14,368 nucleotides of DNA from CAUZEO01 sp963578625 (GTDB lineage: Bacteria; Verrucomicrobiota; Kiritimatiellia; SLOV01), in the NCBI GenBank assembly GCA_963578625.1, contig CAUZEO010000110.1, positions 1 to 14,368 on the forward strand, written 5' to 3'. Shown in pieces: positions 1 through 7,701 of the stretch. Both the position numbers and the translations under genes were made by a program. The notes below the pieces were generated by a model. The model worked only from the letters and a program-made list of their open reading frames with translations, had not been told where the DNA came from and made no database searches. Positions within the stretch are counted from its first letter, which is position 1. The number at the start of each line of letters is the position of its first letter.

Positions 1-2
1 AT

Positions 3-365
3 GGCACCAATTGGGAGTCGCTTCACACCATCGACACGTCCGGTAACCCCTACGGGGGTACGCTTCGCGTGGGCCTGGCAACGTGGAATGCCAGCAGCTC
101 GGACTTTGGCGCGCGCTTCGACAACTTCGAACTCATGACCCCGATGGAGATCGTCATCACGAACGTCGTCGTGGCCGATACGGCGGGCATTGCATTCGAC
201 ACCGACGAGGGCCTGACCTATCATCTGGAAGCCACTCCGGACCTGGTGTCAACGAACTACAGCGACACGGGTGCCTTCGTGACGGGAAGCGGCGGGCCCG
301 TGACCCTGTTCGACCCCTCGGGTACCTCCTCAATGAAAAACTATCGCGTGGTGGTTGAGCTCTGA
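3..365 (+). CDS. C-terminal part of a secreted-type beta-sandwich protein (5' end outside window)
   Basis: The frame is open from the first bases of the window to a TGA at 363-365, so this is the last 120 or so residues of a longer protein. The start codons inside it (for example ATG at 69) are unlikely to be the real start. The first half ends in the pattern ARFDNFEL, common at the end of LamG-like or DUF1080-like jelly-roll domains (family knowledge, not proven here). The second half, from about nt 200, reads YHLEATPDL ... YRVVVEL. This is the same short terminal domain that closes the protein ending at 12947 (TPDL ... YRV). Such tails are frequent on exported proteins of Verrucomicrobiota-like bacteria. 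The function of the whole protein cannot be stated. The next gene starts 84 bases downstream on the same strand. Confidence 0.75.
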   Translation, partial: GTNWESLHTIDTSGNPYGGTLRVGLATWNASSSDFGARFDNFELMTPMEIVITNVVVADTAGIAFDTDEGLTYHLEATPDLVSTNYSDTGAFVTGSGGPVTLFDPSGTSSMKNYRVVVEL

Positions 366-436
366 GGAACGTCTACGGCGACGCGATGCTCGACAACGGG
401 GCGGGCGGCATCCACGCCATACAAGCTTGGAAACCC

Positions 437-441
437 GGAGG
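437..441 (+). promoter_or_regulatory. Shine-Dalgarno site that decides the GTG start at 450
   Basis: GGAGG lies 8 bases before GTG 450. No other start codon nearby in this frame has a comparable site, and the conserved N-terminal motif of the ceramidase-like family begins only a few residues after this GTG. Confidence 0.65.
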
Positions 442-449
442 CGTGACCC

Positions 450-1757
450 GTGCGAGCTTCCTTCGCTGAAATCGACATCACACCCCCGATGGGTACCCAG
501 CTCGTCGGGTGGCTGGAAATCGCCCGGCCGGCGCGGTCCGTCCACGATCCCGTGTTTGCCCGGATCGCAGTCTTCGAACGGAACGGGAAGCGCGTGGCCT
601 TCGTGGCGCTGGACCTTCTCTCCATTCGCGGAAGTGACGTCGTGGATATCCGCCGCCGCATGGAGGCGGCGACGCGAATCCCGGCCGGCAACATCATGAT
701 CTCGGCCACCCATAACCATGCCGGTCCGGCGATCGTCCGACTCGGGACCTTCGGTCGCGACGAGGAATACCTAGCGAATCTCAAGGAGAAGCTGACGCGT
801 CTGGCGGAGGAAGCGGTGGGCCGCCTGGCCGAAGCGCACCTCGGCGTCGGTGTGGGGTTCGAGGGGCGGATCTCGTTCAATCGCCGTTGGGTGATGAGGG
901 ACGGCACCGCAATGTCCGCACCGGGCGTCGCCAATCCGGAAGCGCTCTACAACGAAGGACCCATCGATCCGCAGCTTGGTGTTGTCGCTGTTCGCCGAAA
1001 AGACGGCGGGGGCATGGGCTATCTTGTGAATTGGGCCTGCCACCCGGTGGATGTCTATGACCTGCACACCGTCACTGCCAGCTGGCCTGGTGCGCTGGCG
1101 GCTGAAGTGAAAAAACGCGAAAACTGCCCCTGCCTGGTGCTGAACGGCGCGTTCGCAAACATCAATCAGGTCAACGGGTTCGACCCGGATTACGAACAGG
1201 ACCACGAGCACATGGGCAAGGTACTCGCCGACGACCTTGCCAATGTTGTCTCGGGAATGACATTTGAAGACAACGCACGAATCGCAGTCGCAAGCCGTCT
1301 GCTGGAGTTGCCGCTGCGCGATATTTCGGACGAGGAGATTTCATCGGCCCGGCGGACCCTCGCGGGCGAGGATGTGCCGCTGCCGCCCGGCGTTCAGCGG
1401 TATGCAAGCGACAAAGCCTACGCGGATTCAATTCTTCGCCTGGCGGAACGCAAAAGGGAGCGCGATTTTTCCCGGGCGGAAGTCCAGGTCATCCGCCTGG
1501 GACCTGCCGCGTTCATCGGGCTGCCGGCCGAGCCTTTCGTGGAGACCGGCTTGAAGATCAAGCTTGCGAGCCCGTTGGATCCCACTTTCGTGGTCGGCGC
1601 CGCGAACGGCATGGTAGGATACGCCCCGCCGCCCGAACACTACGCCCGCGGCGGCTACGAATGCACCACCGCCTACTGGAGCAAGGTTGCCCCGTCGGCT
1701 GCGGGGATGATGGCGGAGACCGGAATCGAGTTGGCGCGATCGATGTACAAAGGGTGA
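450..1757 (+). CDS. Neutral/alkaline ceramidase-like amidase (short bacterial type)
   Basis: This is a 435-residue protein resembling the N-terminal domain of neutral/alkaline non-lysosomal ceramidases, which are zinc amidases. Visible family motifs are FAEIDITPPMG (residues 5-15), ATHNHAGP (86-93, H88 and H90), FNRRW (143-147), NWACHPV (194-200, H198), GLPAEPF (357-363, E361) and YAPPPEHYARGGYE (391-404). The histidines, E361 and a tyrosine in the last motif match the expected zinc-ligand set. The loop that carries the serine nucleophile in true ceramidases (GDxSPN) reads ANINQ (236-240), so the serine is absent. There is no signal peptide, so the protein is probably cytoplasmic, unlike secreted ceramidases. 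It is also much shorter than classical members, which are about 650-700 residues. It may act on another amide. Start is GTG 450, supported by GGAGG. It precedes the aminotransferase by about 160 bases and may or may not share a transcript with it. Confidence 0.88.
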   Translation: MRASFAEIDITPPMGTQLVGWLEIARPARSVHDPVFARIAVFERNGKRVAFVALDLLSIRGSDVVDIRRRMEAATRIPAGNIMISATHNHAGPAIVRLGTFGRDEEYLANLKEKLTRLAEEAVGRLAEAHLGVGVGFEGRISFNRRWVMRDGTAMSAPGVANPEALYNEGPIDPQLGVVAVRRKDGGGMGYLVNWACHPVDVYDLHTVTASWPGALAAEVKKRENCPCLVLNGAFANINQVNGFDPDYEQDHEHMGKVLADDLANVVSGMTFEDNARIAVASRLLELPLRDISDEEISSARRTLAGEDVPLPPGVQRYASDKAYADSILRLAERKRERDFSRAEVQVIRLGPAAFIGLPAEPFVETGLKIKLASPLDPTFVVGAANGMVGYAPPPEHYARGGYECTTAYWSKVAPSAAGMMAETGIELARSMYKG

Positions 1758-1813
1758 CAGGATCACGGATCGGGTTTACCCTGAGAGTTCGTTCTCGGAT
1801 TCAGGAAAACAAT

Positions 1814-1881
1814 CGTAATCCGTAATCGTCACGCGTAATCGTGATCCGAAAGATTTGACGACTGCGTGAGGACGATTACGG
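1814..1881 (+). repeat. Intergenic dyad with CGTAATC heptamers
   Basis: CGTAATC occurs at 1814-1820, 1821-1827 and 1834-1840. The last two are 13 bases apart. The reverse complement GATTACG is at 1874-1880. CCGTAATCGTC (1820-1830) and GACGATTACGG (1871-1881) form a perfect 11-bp inverted repeat around a 40-base loop. ACGC (1831-1834) and GCGT (1864-1867) extend the pairing if three bases bulge out. The TAATC core and 13-base spacing recall the palindrome at 7589-7699. It could be an operator, an RNA hairpin in the aminotransferase leader, or a dispersed intergenic repeat. Confidence 0.6.
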
Positions 1882-1882
1882 T
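1855..1882 (+). promoter_or_regulatory. Weak candidate promoter for the aminotransferase cluster
   Basis: TTGACG (1855-1860), 16 bases, then TACGGT (1877-1882). The -35 is close to consensus and the -10 is poor (T, A and final T only). The proposed -10 would lie in the right arm of the dyad, which would fit an operator role. This is inference only. Confidence 0.22.
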
Positions 1883-1919
1883 AGACAAGAAAAGAACCTT
1901 CTGACGGAATGGATTGAAC

Positions 1920-3134
1920 ATGGCACGACTGGCAATTAACGGTGCTGAACCGGTGCGGACGCGGCCGTTCCCGGCCTGGCCGGTGTTTACCGAGGCCGAG
2001 GCGCGGTCGGCGGCGGCGGTGATCGACTCCGGCGACTGGGGGCATGTCAGCGACGCCCCGGGAAGCAAAGTGGACGAATTCAGGGAGGCGTTCAGCGCCT
2101 GTTTCGGGGTGGATTACGCATTGCCCGTCACCAATGGCTCCGTGGCGCTGGAAGTGGCCCTGCGAAATGCAGGGATCGGTCCCGGGGACGAGGTTCTCAC
2201 GCCGCCCACCACCTGGGTTGCGACCAATCTGGCACCGCTCACGGTGGGTGCGGAGCCGGTCTTTGTCGACGTAAGCCCGGACACCTACTGTCTCGATCCC
2301 AACCGAATCGAGGACGCCATCACACCGAAAACTCGTGCCATCATCCCGGTCCACATCGGCGGCTATCTCTGTGACATGCAACGGATCAACCGGATTGCGG
2401 AACGCCACGACCTGGTCGTCATCGAAGACTGCGCCCAGGCCCATGGTTCGAAGTACCAGGGCAAACTTGCGGGAACGCTGGGGCAGTTCGGCTGCTTCAG
2501 TTTCGAAAAATCCAAGCTCATGACGGCGGGCGAGGGAGGAATGGTGATCACCGACGACCGGCATCTTGGGGACCTTGTGTTCGGCTTTCTGGGCGAGGGG
2601 GGTAAGCAGAGAGACGCTGTCTTCGCAAAAGGACGGAAAGAGAACGCATGGAATTACCGGATGACGGAGGTACAGGCGGCGCTGCTTCTCGGGCAGCTCA
2701 GCAGATTGGCCTCGCAGCAGAAACAACGCGCGGCGAATGCCGAATACCTGACAGGCCTATTGTCCGCAGTGCGAGGTGTTGCACCGCTACCACAGAGTCC
2801 GGAACAGAACTACTTCTCGTACATATTCAAATACGATGCAGACGTGTTCAACGGCGTTCCGAAGGCCACGTTTATGAAGGCACTGGAGGCGGAAGGGATT
2901 CCCTTGTTCTCGTCGCCTTCCCATCAACCACCGGCGTACCGATCTCCGGGACTCAGTCTTCCCGGGAAAGATTTCACCCACGTCGAGTGCCCGGTCGCGG
3001 AACGGTGTTTTAACGACGAAGCAGTCGGCCTGCCGGCCACCTGGATGCTGCTGGGCGGAAGAGAGGACATAGATGACATCGCTGCGGCAGTGTACAGGCT
3101 ATGGGAGCACCGCGGAGAACTTGAATCCGTATAG
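1920..3134 (+). CDS. DegT/DnrJ/EryC1/StrS family PLP-dependent aminotransferase
   Basis: This is a 404-residue fold-type I aminotransferase. The family transfers an amino group, usually from glutamate, onto keto-sugars or related carbonyl compounds; the substrate here is unknown. Motifs are NGSVALEVAL (72-81) for phosphate binding, PPTTWVATNLA (95-105), VIEDCAQAHGS (167-177) with D170 expected to contact the pyridine nitrogen, and FSFEKSK ... GEGG (193-207), in which K199 should form the Schiff base. NYRMTE near nt 2650 is the usual later motif. The length is slightly above the typical 370-400. I chose ATG 1920 because GGA at 1911-1913 is well placed; TTG 1914 would add two residues. The next gene begins 16 bases after the stop, so they are probably co-transcribed. 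The start MARLAINGAEPVR resembles the AHBA-synthase-like branch, but I do not assign that reaction. Confidence 0.93.
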   Translation: MARLAINGAEPVRTRPFPAWPVFTEAEARSAAAVIDSGDWGHVSDAPGSKVDEFREAFSACFGVDYALPVTNGSVALEVALRNAGIGPGDEVLTPPTTWVATNLAPLTVGAEPVFVDVSPDTYCLDPNRIEDAITPKTRAIIPVHIGGYLCDMQRINRIAERHDLVVIEDCAQAHGSKYQGKLAGTLGQFGCFSFEKSKLMTAGEGGMVITDDRHLGDLVFGFLGEGGKQRDAVFAKGRKENAWNYRMTEVQAALLLGQLSRLASQQKQRAANAEYLTGLLSAVRGVAPLPQSPEQNYFSYIFKYDADVFNGVPKATFMKALEAEGIPLFSSPSHQPPAYRSPGLSLPGKDFTHVECPVAERCFNDEAVGLPATWMLLGGREDIDDIAAAVYRLWEHRGELESV

Positions 3135-3150
3135 GGAAGAGACAAGCAAT

Positions 3151-3945
3151 TTGCGGACATCTAGGTTCATTGAGCTTCAGGCTGCGCCGGGCGCAGCCCG
3201 AAGTACCAGGTGCTCGAGGAGAGGCTTTACGCTCATTGAGCTTCTGGTCGTCATCGCGATCATTTCGGTCCTGGCGGCGCTGCTGATGCCGGCAGTGCGC
3301 AAGGCGCGGGAAAGGGCCCTGCGAGCCGTTTGCGCCAGCAACCTCCACCAGTGCCTCGTAGGCATTCAGTTATATGCGCATGACCATGATTCCGCCCTGC
3401 CTCCGTCAGCCGACAGGATCCAGATCGGGCGTTCTCCCCATATCTACTTTCTCAATGCGGCGCCGGGGTGGGACATGCGCGACATGCTGGGACCCTACCT
3501 CTCTTCGATGCGCGTATGGGGATGCCCGTCGATCGCCGCGCCGCCCATCGACGACCGAGCCAATTCAAATCCCGACTCACTCTACTGCAACTTCGATTAT
3601 TTCGGCGGGGGGCGGATCAATCCGACCGGCCTGCCTACCGTGACCCACCTGGCCGATTCTTCGGCAAATGCCTTTACCCCATTGCTCCAGGATCACACGG
3701 CATTCCGTCCCCTCATGGCAACGTATGACCTGAACCACGGCCTGGGGGCACGCACGGAACGCGAACGCAACAATCCCTCCTTCATCTTCCTCAGCAGTTT
3801 CTCGGCCGGCGACGTGGATGGTGGCAATGTCGGCTTTTATGACGGGCATGTCACCTGGCTGCCCTTTGACCAGATGGAGGACGTGGGGTCCAGCAACGGA
3901 AGCCCCGGCGCCTACGTCTATACCGCGGAGCCAATGCGGGAATGA
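3151..3945 (+). CDS. Prepilin-type N-terminal cleavage/methylation protein with C-terminal DGHV motif
   Basis: This is a type IV pilin/pseudopilin-like protein of 264 residues from the proposed TTG start. RRG|FTLIELLVVIAIISVL (23-40) is a classic prepilin peptidase site: cleavage after G25, methylation of F26, and glutamate at +5 (E30), followed by one membrane helix. Then come an amphipathic helix and C...NLHQC...YAHDHDSALP (61-84), typical of the PVC DUF1559-like prepilins. DGHV at 231-234 is the usual C-terminal signature of that group. The leader is unusually long at 25 residues. AGGGAAGAG (3133-3141), overlapping the upstream stop, supports TTG 3151; ATG 3073 inside the aminotransferase gene is possible but lacks a good site. 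The stop overlaps the next gene's ATG (ATGA), indicating translational coupling. Such proteins are often present in many copies per genome; the role beside a glycosidase-like gene is unknown. Confidence 0.87.
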   Translation: MRTSRFIELQAAPGAARSTRCSRRGFTLIELLVVIAIISVLAALLMPAVRKARERALRAVCASNLHQCLVGIQLYAHDHDSALPPSADRIQIGRSPHIYFLNAAPGWDMRDMLGPYLSSMRVWGCPSIAAPPIDDRANSNPDSLYCNFDYFGGGRINPTGLPTVTHLADSSANAFTPLLQDHTAFRPLMATYDLNHGLGARTERERNNPSFIFLSSFSAGDVDGGNVGFYDGHVTWLPFDQMEDVGSSNGSPGAYVYTAEPMRE

Positions 3946-6900
3946 GTCCCTTGGGCGTCATGCGTAGCTTCGCACCTTCCATCTCCCTCTGGATCCTGCT
4001 TACGGCGTCACTCACGGCCGGCGAGGATTCCATGACCTACCGGACCGGCGACTGGCCTGAATCTCCACTGGGCAACCGGCGCGCCGTCCTGCGGGTGACG
4101 GAGTCAAACGGTGGCGATGTGCGCGCCGCCATTCCCTGGCGCCGCAGCGACCCGGAGTGGGATCGCAAGGGTCTGCTGCTGTACGATCTGACCACGGGTG
4201 GGCAGGTGGTCAATGCGTACGTCACCCGCGCCGACCGGGTCTCCGCGGACCTTGCCTTTCAGGCCGGGACGGTTCCGGGGGAGTACGCAGCCTACTACAT
4301 GCCATACACCCAGCCGTCGGACGAGTTCGTCGGCACCTGGAACGGGCATTACCTGCCCCCGGAGAATGTCGCCGACAGGGACTGGCTGAACCGGTACGGA
4401 TTCGATCTGCCGCCGTCCTTCGCCGACCGCGTGTCGATAAAGGACTGGCGGAAGCTGCCGTTGGCGCAGGTGACACGATTCGAGGCGCGCGGAACATTCA
4501 ACCGCTGGGATCCCATGGGCGTCATCGCCGGCCCGGAAGAGACCCGGCGGCTGTTGAACAAGTTCCCCGACCGCGACCTTCTCCTTTTCCCCGAAGACCG
4601 GCTTCAATCGGTTCGCATGATCGAGTTTCTCCCTGAAAAATGGGTGACATCGGGGCCATCGGACTCGTTCTCCGCCGCGGCCCGGCCCCGTGAGTACTTT
4701 ACGTTCCAGATCGGGGCATTCGCCACGCGGGCGCCGGTGACCATTGCGGGTGTGCAGTTCCCGGACCTCCGCGGACCGGGCGACCGAAGCATTCCAGCCG
4801 AGCGGTTGACCTGCTTCAACCTGGGCGGCATCGACTGGACCGGTGTACGCCCCTTTCAGCAGGTACTCACGCTCGCGCCGGGCAAGGTATGCCCGTTGTG
4901 GATCGGAATTTCGCTGGACGACGAGACGGAGGGGACGTACCGCGGGACCCTGCAAGTGCTCACCGCCGACGGCGGTGCGTGGCCGGTTCACCTGACCCTG
5001 AAGATCAGTGGAGATCCGGTCGACGACCAGGGTGACAGCGACCCGCACTTGCATTCGCGGATGCGATGGCTGAATTCGTCGTTGGCGACAAATCCGGAGG
5101 AAGTGCCGCCGCCTTATACCGCTGTCCGCAGTCATGATGATCGCGTCGAAATTCTCCGCCGGTCCATCCGGTTCGGTCGGGACGGCCTGCCGCAGTCGAT
5201 CCGAAGCTTCGGCCACGAATTGCTGGCCGGGCCGGTACGACTCGAATGGTCCGGTACAGCCGCGCCGGTTCCGACCGTCGTGGCAGAGGATCGGGTGGTG
5301 GAGAACACCCCGTCTTCGGCGACGCGCGAGTCGCGGTCGCGCGCCGGCGCCTGTCTCGTCACCGTTCGTTCGAAGACCGGTTTTGACGGCATCGTCGATC
5401 TCGAATTTCGGATCGAGGCGAAGGAGGAGACAAGGCTGGACAACCTGGCCGTCGCTATTCCCCTTCGCGTTGACGCGTCGCGCTACATGATCGGATTCGG
5501 GCGTCGGGCCGGACCCGCGCCCGAGGCGTACACCTGGCGCTGGGACCCGGACACCGTACACAACGTCGGCTGGATCGGCCGGGTGCGGGCGGGGCTCGGC
5601 GTGAAACCGCTGCCGCGCGATCCGCAACTGTGGGACATGCGGTACTGGGCAGATTTCGACCAGTACTCGGACTGGTACAACAATGGCCGGGGCGGCATGG
5701 AGTTTGTCCGCAACGACGATGTCTACCTGATTCGGGCGTTCACCGGCCCGCTCCGGCTGGGCGGCGCTGACCGCGGCACGCGGACCCTCCGGCTCCGGTT
5801 GTACGTCACGCCGTTCAAGCCGCTCGGCCGCTCCCACTGGCAGGATCATGGGGCCGCCAGCAGCGGCGCAGCGGTGAAACACGAGCATCACGCGACACCG
5901 GCGAATCCCTATCTCAACTATCCTTTCCTTACCACCGACCGGATCGTTGAACTGCACAACGCGGTCAAGGCGCAGGGCATGAAGGGGATCAACCTCTACT
6001 ACACCTGCCGGGAGATCAGCTTCATCGCGCCGGAGCTGTTCGCCTGGAGGAGCCTGCCTGATCAACCGCTGCTCACGCGCGGGGCGTGGGTCTATAGCGT
6101 CGAAGGTGAAACCGTTACCGGCGAGGCAGGCGGCTACCCCTGGCTTCAGGAACAGTTGGGATCCGGCTACAGTCCGGCCTGGGCAAACGACCTGCAGGGT
6201 GTCCCGCCGGATGCCGCCGTAGGGACCGATCCCAATGGCCGACTGCTAAATTACTACATTGAGGGTGTCCATTACCTGAAGCGGCGAATGCCCGACCTGG
6301 GAATCTACATCGACGGCATTGGCTTCGGGCGGGGGACCTCCCGGCGGCTGGCGCGTGTACTGGCGCGGGACAATCCCGACTACCGCGTTGTCTACCACAC
6401 CGGGAATCTCGGCAATCTGCTCCCGGACGGCGGCTACCGCGAAGACAACCGTTTCTGCCCCATGGCCCGGCACATGGAGCATCTTCCGTATGTCACAAAG
6501 CTCATGTTCGGTGAGGGTTTTGAATTCCGCGCAAATCCCGACTACTGGCTGCTCGAGTTGTCCGGCCTGCCGTTCGGTCTGGCCAACGAGTTCTACGTGA
6601 CCGACCAGCTGAACGATACACGGTTCAGGCCGTTGCTCTACGCCGGCTGCTCCGTCCGCCACCAGTCAGTGGGCGGCGTGCGGCGGTTTTTCGCCGACTG
6701 GGAAATCGAGGAAGCGGAGTTGATCGGATATTGGGACGACGAATGCCCGGTCCGGACCGGCATGGACGACGTCCTCGCGTCGGTCTATCGAAAGTCCGGC
6801 GCTACGCTGATCGCCGTGGCGTCCTGGCGCGACACGCCTGTGGACGTCCCGCTCGAAATCGATTATAGCCCGCTCGGTCTGAACCCCGACGACGTTACAT

Positions 6901-7613
6901 GGTTTCTGCCAGCCGTCAAAAGACTCCAGGAGTTTCGCAAGCTGCCGCCTGGCGCACCGGTACCGACCGCGGCCATGGGCGGATTCCTGCTGCTCTTGTC
7001 GCCAGAGATCCCCGAGTTCGCTGCAACTCTGCCGACCGAGAAAACGCTCACTGACGACGCCGGAATTCTGTGGGGAAATCCCGATGGGACCGGCCTGGGC
7101 GCCACCGCCGGGAAAGCGCGGGCCCTCGCTGGCCGTTCGCCCGGGCACCCTGTCCGGATCACGGCGGCATCGGCGTTCATTTTGCAGATCATCCCCGACG
7201 CCACCCTGCGCCTTGCCATTTACAGCGGCGGTAGCCTGGAGCACGGTCCGGACGGAAATCCGCCTGCGCGTCTGCTTTGCGATTTCGGCGAGCGGGGCGG
7301 ATTGAAGGCGGGGTGGAACCGGTTCGAATTGCCGGAAACGATCGAGGTCCCGGCAAATTCGGATATCTGGGTCGCCTGGAAGGGGTCCATGGGACTCGAT
7401 GTCTGCTACATCGAAGAATCTCCCGACCGCCATCCCGGCTTCCAGACGGAGCGCGGCCGCTGGGAAAGCCCGGCCATCGACATAGCGCCGGACACACCGT
7501 GGCCGGCATCCTGGCCGACCGATGCCAACGGCTCCTTCGGCGATTCCTGGTACGCTTTCTGCCTGCACATGGAGCCGGCGGACGAGAGGAATGAGACTAA
7601 GACTTCAGATTAA
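3942..7613 (+). CDS. Large exported glycoside-hydrolase-like protein (DUF6067 / GH123_N type)
   Basis: This is a 1223-residue protein. An N-terminal signal peptide ends near TASLTAGED (about residue 27). Residues 28-370 look like beta-rich domains. From about 372, RWLNSSL ... PPYTAV followed by FGRDGLPQSI matches the conserved start of the DUF6067/GH123_N beta-sandwich as I remember it. About 660-1010 looks like a TIM barrel: MKGINLYYTCREIS (680 onward, E691), YIDGIGF (789-795, D791) and FGEGFEF (E858) are strand-end motifs with candidate catalytic acids. A further beta-sandwich (about 1030-1205) may bind carbohydrate. GH123 enzymes remove beta-GalNAc, but the substrate here is not deducible. 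ATG 3942 overlaps the upstream stop; ATG 3960 would also give a signal peptide. The last codons (NETKTSD) and the TAA lie inside the 7589-7699 palindrome. Confidence 0.88.
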   Translation: MSPLGVMRSFAPSISLWILLTASLTAGEDSMTYRTGDWPESPLGNRRAVLRVTESNGGDVRAAIPWRRSDPEWDRKGLLLYDLTTGGQVVNAYVTRADRVSADLAFQAGTVPGEYAAYYMPYTQPSDEFVGTWNGHYLPPENVADRDWLNRYGFDLPPSFADRVSIKDWRKLPLAQVTRFEARGTFNRWDPMGVIAGPEETRRLLNKFPDRDLLLFPEDRLQSVRMIEFLPEKWVTSGPSDSFSAAARPREYFTFQIGAFATRAPVTIAGVQFPDLRGPGDRSIPAERLTCFNLGGIDWTGVRPFQQVLTLAPGKVCPLWIGISLDDETEGTYRGTLQVLTADGGAWPVHLTLKISGDPVDDQGDSDPHLHSRMRWLNSSLATNPEEVPPPYTAVRSHDDRVEILRRSIRFGRDGLPQSIRSFGHELLAGPVRLEWSGTAAPVPTVVAEDRVVENTPSSATRESRSRAGACLVTVRSKTGFDGIVDLEFRIEAKEETRLDNLAVAIPLRVDASRYMIGFGRRAGPAPEAYTWRWDPDTVHNVGWIGRVRAGLGVKPLPRDPQLWDMRYWADFDQYSDWYNNGRGGMEFVRNDDVYLIRAFTGPLRLGGADRGTRTLRLRLYVTPFKPLGRSHWQDHGAASSGAAVKHEHHATPANPYLNYPFLTTDRIVELHNAVKAQGMKGINLYYTCREISFIAPELFAWRSLPDQPLLTRGAWVYSVEGETVTGEAGGYPWLQEQLGSGYSPAWANDLQGVPPDAAVGTDPNGRLLNYYIEGVHYLKRRMPDLGIYIDGIGFGRGTSRRLARVLARDNPDYRVVYHTGNLGNLLPDGGYREDNRFCPMARHMEHLPYVTKLMFGEGFEFRANPDYWLLELSGLPFGLANEFYVTDQLNDTRFRPLLYAGCSVRHQSVGGVRRFFADWEIEEAELIGYWDDECPVRTGMDDVLASVYRKSGATLIAVASWRDTPVDVPLEIDYSPLGLNPDDVTWFLPAVKRLQEFRKLPPGAPVPTAAMGGFLLLLSPEIPEFAATLPTEKTLTDDAGILWGNPDGTGLGATAGKARALAGRSPGHPVRITAASAFILQIIPDATLRLAIYSGGSLEHGPDGNPPARLLCDFGERGGLKAGWNRFELPETIEVPANSDIWVAWKGSMGLDVCYIEESPDRHPGFQTERGRWESPAIDIAPDTPWPASWPTDANGSFGDSWYAFCLHMEPADERNETKTSD

Positions 7614-7699
7614 GACCGAAGATGAAGAGCAGGAAGCTGGTCCTGCCGGATATTTTTCATCTTAATCTCCGGTCTTAATCTCTGATCTTAATCCCATCC
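7589..7699. repeat. 111-bp imperfect palindrome with heptamers phased every 13 bp
   Basis: The left arm has GACTAAG (7595), GATTAAG (7608) and GATGAAG (7621). The right arm has CTTAATC at 7661, 7674 and 7687. All steps are exactly 13 bases, and each left unit pairs with a right unit around one axis at 7644. The best stretch, 7607-7628 with 7660-7681, pairs at 20 of 22 positions. The loop holds a smaller hairpin, GCAGGA (7629-7634) and TCCTGC (7641-7646). The element fills the gap between convergent genes: it includes the TAA of the upstream gene and ends two bases before the stop of the minus-strand gene. Confidence 0.85.
7607..7681. terminator. Possible bidirectional terminator formed by the palindrome
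   Basis: The 22-bp arms would form a strong RNA hairpin in both directions at a convergent gene junction. On the + strand the inner GCAGGA/TCCTGC hairpin is followed by ATTTTT (7651-7656), a short U tract; the six-base stem is weak for an intrinsic terminator. On the minus strand the 7619/7669 mismatch becomes a G-U pair. Termination is inferred from position and structure only. Confidence 0.4.
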
Positions 7700-7701
7700 A
7701 G

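Noticed and set aside
1776..2726. Minus-strand open frame of 316 codons
   Set aside because: Antisense to a clear aminotransferase gene whose family motifs are intact; the translation has no known motif.
4104..6065. Long open frame on the minus strand (653 codons)
   Set aside because: It lies wholly antisense to the glycosidase-like gene, has the Arg/Pro/Gly-rich composition of a GC-rich shadow frame, and shows no recognisable domain.
6666..7568. Minus-strand open frame of 300 codons
   Set aside because: Antisense to the C-terminal part of the glycosidase-like gene, with shadow-frame composition.
7589..7699. CRISPR-like regular repeats
   Set aside because: The units are only 7 bases with 6-base gaps and opposite orientation in the two halves, which is a palindromic element rather than direct repeats with spacers.
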